The position numbers and the translations under genes were made by a program. 8,763 nucleotides of DNA from an uncultured Elusimicrobiales bacterium (GTDB lineage Bacteria > Elusimicrobiota > Elusimicrobia > Elusimicrobiales > Elusimicrobiaceae), in assembly GCA_944322775.1 (NCBI GenBank), contig CALUQA010000042.1, positions 1 to 8,763 of the forward strand, in the 5' to 3' direction. Within the stretch, counting starts at the first letter, position 1; each line of letters starts with the position of its first letter. The notes under the pieces were generated by a model, which was not told the origin of the DNA, searched no databases, and saw only the letters and a program-made list of their open reading frames with translations. Shown here piece after piece: positions 6,727 to 8,763 of this stretch.

Positions 6727-7071
6727 TTAGTCCACCAATTTAATAATTGCCACCTGCGCATTGTCGCCCTGGCGGACGCCGGCGCGGGAAATGCGGGTGA
6801 AACCGCCCGCGCGGTTCTGATAGCGGGTCGCCAACACTTCAAACAATTTCTTAAAGGCGGCCTTATCTTTCAGGGTGTCTTTGACGGCCAGGTGATTGTT
6901 GGCTTTCGCCAAGGTAATCAGGCCTTCCACCACGCGGCGCACTTCTTTGGCTTTGGGCAGCGTGGTTTTTACTTCTTCGTGCAAGATAATGCTGGTCGCC
7001 ATGTTTTTGAGCATAGCGTTTTTGTGAGAAGAAGTTTTGCCGAGTTTACGGTATCCGGTATTCTTAATCAT
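6727..7071 (-). CDS. rplQ: 50S ribosomal protein L17
   Basis: L17 is a large-subunit protein near the peptide exit tunnel. The 114-residue product matches the conserved bacterial core: YRKLGKTSSHKNAMLKNMAT (7-26), HEEVKTTLPKAKEVRRVVEG (32-51), LITLAK (52-57) and a C-terminal block with RYQNRAGGFTRISR (82-95), GDNAQVAIIKLVD (102-114). The N-terminus is slightly variant (MIKNTGYRKLG in place of the usual MRHxxxxRKLG). The ATG at 7071 has AAAGGA (7081-7086) 9 bases upstream, and rpoA ends 29 bases before it, the usual rpoA-rplQ arrangement. The stop touches the mreB start. Confidence 0.98.
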   Translation of the reverse strand: MIKNTGYRKLGKTSSHKNAMLKNMATSIILHEEVKTTLPKAKEVRRVVEGLITLAKANNHLAVKDTLKDKAAFKKLFEVLATRYQNRAGGFTRISRAGVRQGDNAQVAIIKLVD

Positions 7072-7100
7072 CTTTTACAATCCTTTCAACGGGTTATACC

Positions 7101-8108
7101 CTAAATTTTCATGCCCAGAGATAAATTCATCTCGGCCAGTCTTTCTTTAATCTCGTCCATAGATTTGGCACCGAAATTTTTGATCATCTTCAGGTCGTCT
7201 TCGGACATTTTGACCAAATCACGCACCGTGTGGATGTTTTCCGATTTCAGGCAGTTGATGGAGCGGGAAGAAAGCTCAATAAACTCAATAGACTGGTTCA
7301 ATACTTCGTCCAGTTTGGAGTTGACGGGGGCTGCGCCGCTGACGCTGCCGGTCATGGAAATCGGTTCCTGCTGGGCGTCCGCACCCGTGCTGACGGCTAC
7401 GGTACCCGGTTCTTCACCTTCAATGGTGAAAATGTGCAAAGAACCAGACAACAACACCGCCGCGCGGTGCAAAGCCCGGGCGGGCTCCAGCGTGCCGTCG
7501 GTGGTGATTTCCAGGATCAGGCGGTCATAGTCGGTTTTCTGGCCGACGCGGGCCGGTTCGACGTCATAATGCACTTTGACAATGGGCGAAAACAGCGCGT
7601 CCACGGGGATAAACCCGGCAGGGCGCTGAATTTTGGCCAAATCTTCGGCCGGCACATAGCCTTTGCCGCGGGAAAGTTCAATTTCCATCTCCAGACTGCC
7701 GCCCACTTCCAGGGTGGCCAGCTGAAGGTCTTTGTTGATGATGGTTACGCCGTCCACTTCTTCAATGTCGGCGGCCGTCACCACGCCCGGTTTGGAGGCG
7801 TGCAAAGACAAATATTCGCGGTTTTTATTGTCCATCTTGACACGCATTTTTTTCAAATTGAGCAAGATGTCTATGACGTCTTCCCGCACGTTGGGCAGCG
7901 TGCTGAATTCGTGCACGGCGCCTTTAATGCGCACTGCCGTTACGGCCGCGCCTTCCATACCGGAAAGCAGAATGCGGCGCAACGAATTGCCCACCGTGTG
8001 ACCATAACCGCTTTCATAAGGTTCGGCCGTAAATTTGCCGTAAAAGTCAGAAGCGGTTTTTTCGTCCAACTGTATGTTTTTGGGAAGAACTAATTCATTA
8101 AAAGCCAT
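7101..8108 (-). CDS. rpoA: DNA-directed RNA polymerase subunit alpha
   Basis: The alpha subunit dimerises to nucleate RNA polymerase assembly and contacts promoter UP elements and activators. The 335-residue product has an N-terminal domain with the classic GYGHTVGNSLRRILLSGMEG (34-53) and HEFSTLPNVREDVIDILLNL (67-86). The C-terminal domain (about 270-330) keeps the DNA-contact residues: Arg282, Asn285, Lys288, Gly313, Lys315, Ser316 and Glu319, which align with E. coli Arg265, Asn268, Lys271, Gly296, Lys298, Ser299 and Glu302, so UP-element recognition is probably intact. The linker (about 228-268) is rich in Gly, Ser, Thr, Ala and Pro and is roughly 20 residues longer than in E. coli. The ATG at 8108 follows a strong GGAGG (8114-8118) 5 bases away, and rpsD stops 16 bases upstream. 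Confidence 0.99.
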   Translation of the reverse strand: MAFNELVLPKNIQLDEKTASDFYGKFTAEPYESGYGHTVGNSLRRILLSGMEGAAVTAVRIKGAVHEFSTLPNVREDVIDILLNLKKMRVKMDNKNREYLSLHASKPGVVTAADIEEVDGVTIINKDLQLATLEVGGSLEMEIELSRGKGYVPAEDLAKIQRPAGFIPVDALFSPIVKVHYDVEPARVGQKTDYDRLILEITTDGTLEPARALHRAAVLLSGSLHIFTIEGEEPGTVAVSTGADAQQEPISMTGSVSGAAPVNSKLDEVLNQSIEFIELSSRSINCLKSENIHTVRDLVKMSEDDLKMIKNFGAKSMDEIKERLAEMNLSLGMKI

Positions 8109-8124
8109 TTCAGCCTCCGCGCTA

Positions 8125-8763
8125 TTATTTAGAATAGTATTCGACGATCAGCTGCTCGTTGACAGGGTAGGACATTTCCGCTCTGTCAGGCCATCTCAAA
8201 AGTTTGCCGGTCAATTTCTCCGCGTCATATTCCAAGAAGCTGGGGCGCTGGTTGCGCTTTTCCGTTTCTTCCAGGCCTTGTTTGACGGTCGGATTTTCGG
8301 CCAAAGCGGCTTTCAAGGTCACTTTGTCGCCCGGTTTCACTTGGAAAGAAGGCACGTTGACGGCTTTGCCGTTAACGGTCACAAAACCGTGCAATACCAG
8401 TTGACGGGCCGTTTTCAAGGACACCGCAAAACCTAAGCGGCGCACGATGTTATCCAAGCGGGTTTCCAACAAGCGCAAGAAATTTTCACCGGTTTGACCT
8501 TGCAATTTGGAGGCCTTGTCAAACATATTGCGGAACGGAATTTCAGACATGCCGGACTGCAGTCTGGCTTTCTGTTTTTCCTGCAAGCGAATGCCGTATT
8601 CGGAAATTTTAGCACGGCGTGCTTTGCCGGCTTTACCGCCGCGCACTTTGGCGGAGGCCAACTTGTCAATGACGCAGTTGGTGTAGCATTTGGTGCCTTT
8701 GAGGAAAAGTTTGCAATCTAATTTTCTGCATTTTTTGCAGCTGGCTTCAGTGTATCTGGACAT
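8125..8763 (-). CDS. rpsD: 30S ribosomal protein S4
   Basis: S4 binds 16S rRNA early in small-subunit assembly. The 212-residue product is complete: the ATG is the last three bases of the window, so its ribosome binding site and any S4 autoregulatory leader lie outside. The N-terminal region has Cys9, Cys12, Cys26 and Cys30, which fit the zinc-binding C+ type of S4, plus an extra Cys17. The S4 RNA-binding domain (about 102-165) includes TRLDNIVRRLGFAVSLKTAR (101-120), QLVLHGFVTVNGKAVNVPS (121-139) and VKPGDKV. The protein ends in the typical PVNEQLIVEYYSK. It comes before rpoA and rplQ as in the alpha operon of many bacteria; genes such as rpsM and rpsK would be expected just outside the right edge. 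Confidence 0.99.
   Translation of the reverse strand: MSRYTEASCKKCRKLDCKLFLKGTKCYTNCVIDKLASAKVRGGKAGKARRAKISEYGIRLQEKQKARLQSGMSEIPFRNMFDKASKLQGQTGENFLRLLETRLDNIVRRLGFAVSLKTARQLVLHGFVTVNGKAVNVPSFQVKPGDKVTLKAALAENPTVKQGLEETEKRNQRPSFLEYDAEKLTGKLLRWPDRAEMSYPVNEQLIVEYYSK

Noticed and set aside
7072..7100. Short inverted repeat GGGTATAACCC between rpoA and rplQ
   Set aside because: A 4-bp stem around 3 bases that overlaps the rpoA stop is too small to call a regulatory structure.
6010..7104. A 364-codon open frame on the plus strand, opposite mreB and rplQ
   Set aside because: It lies fully antisense to two clearly conserved genes, and its translation is a His/Phe/Gly-rich string with no recognisable domain. 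It is a by-product of the codon bias of the real genes.
7230..8093. A 287-codon open frame on the plus strand, opposite rpoA
   Set aside because: Its translation has the same shadow composition, and the minus-strand frame is unmistakably RpoA from end to end.
1..8763. A hidden mobile element, CRISPR array, toxin-antitoxin pair or novel defence system
   Set aside because: All but about 200 bases are accounted for by conserved housekeeping genes on one strand. I saw no direct repeats, terminal inverted repeats, integrase or transposase motifs, or abrupt change in base composition.

Overview
This window is a compact run of housekeeping genes, all read from the minus strand, so transcription goes from high to low coordinates. 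In transcription order: rpsD, rpoA, rplQ, mreB, an intrinsic terminator, mreC, mreD, mrdA (PBP2), rodA, a DUF2344/TIGR03936-family gene, and the 5' end of an RNase E/G gene cut off by the left edge. Coding density is very high. The largest non-coding stretch is the 124-base mreB-mreC gap; elsewhere genes touch, overlap by 4 bases, or lie 1 to 29 bases apart. I see no mobile element, CRISPR array, tRNA or rRNA, and no sign of horizontal transfer.

The organism is a bacterium that grows by lateral wall elongation: the full MreBCD-PBP2-RodA elongasome is encoded here. Base composition looks balanced, roughly half G+C. The proteins are divergent from the E. coli and Bacillus versions. The junction of the rpsD-rpoA-rplQ (alpha operon) tail with mreB, plus the general sequence flavour, makes me suspect a deep-branching Gram-negative lineage such as Elusimicrobiota. 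This is a low-confidence impression that needs a phylogeny of RpoA, RpsD or MreB.

Region by region. Bases 6727-8763 hold the end of the ribosomal alpha operon: S4, the RNA polymerase alpha subunit and L17. Bases 5683-6726 hold mreB, whose start codon directly abuts the rplQ stop codon. Bases 5559-5682 hold a long, near-perfect hairpin with a GNRA tetraloop and a U-tract (an intrinsic terminator for mreB-side transcription), followed by a second 8-bp hairpin and a poorly supported -10 box. Bases 988-5558 hold mreC-mreD-mrdA-rodA, linked by ATGA/GTGA overlaps or a 1-base gap, which suggests translational coupling. Bases 1-975 hold the DUF2344 gene and the start of the RNase E/G gene.

Working model: mreB is co-transcribed with abundant translation and transcription components, while the membrane and periplasmic partners (MreC, MreD, PBP2, RodA) are made at lower level from read-through or a separate promoter. 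I do not see a new defence, mobile or biosynthetic system here. The points worth a second look are regulatory (terminator placement), structural (a RodA with about 75 extra residues and probably two extra membrane helices, a longer RpoA linker, a possible PBP2 zinc site) and contextual (a divergent DUF2344 protein without its usual radical-SAM partner next door).
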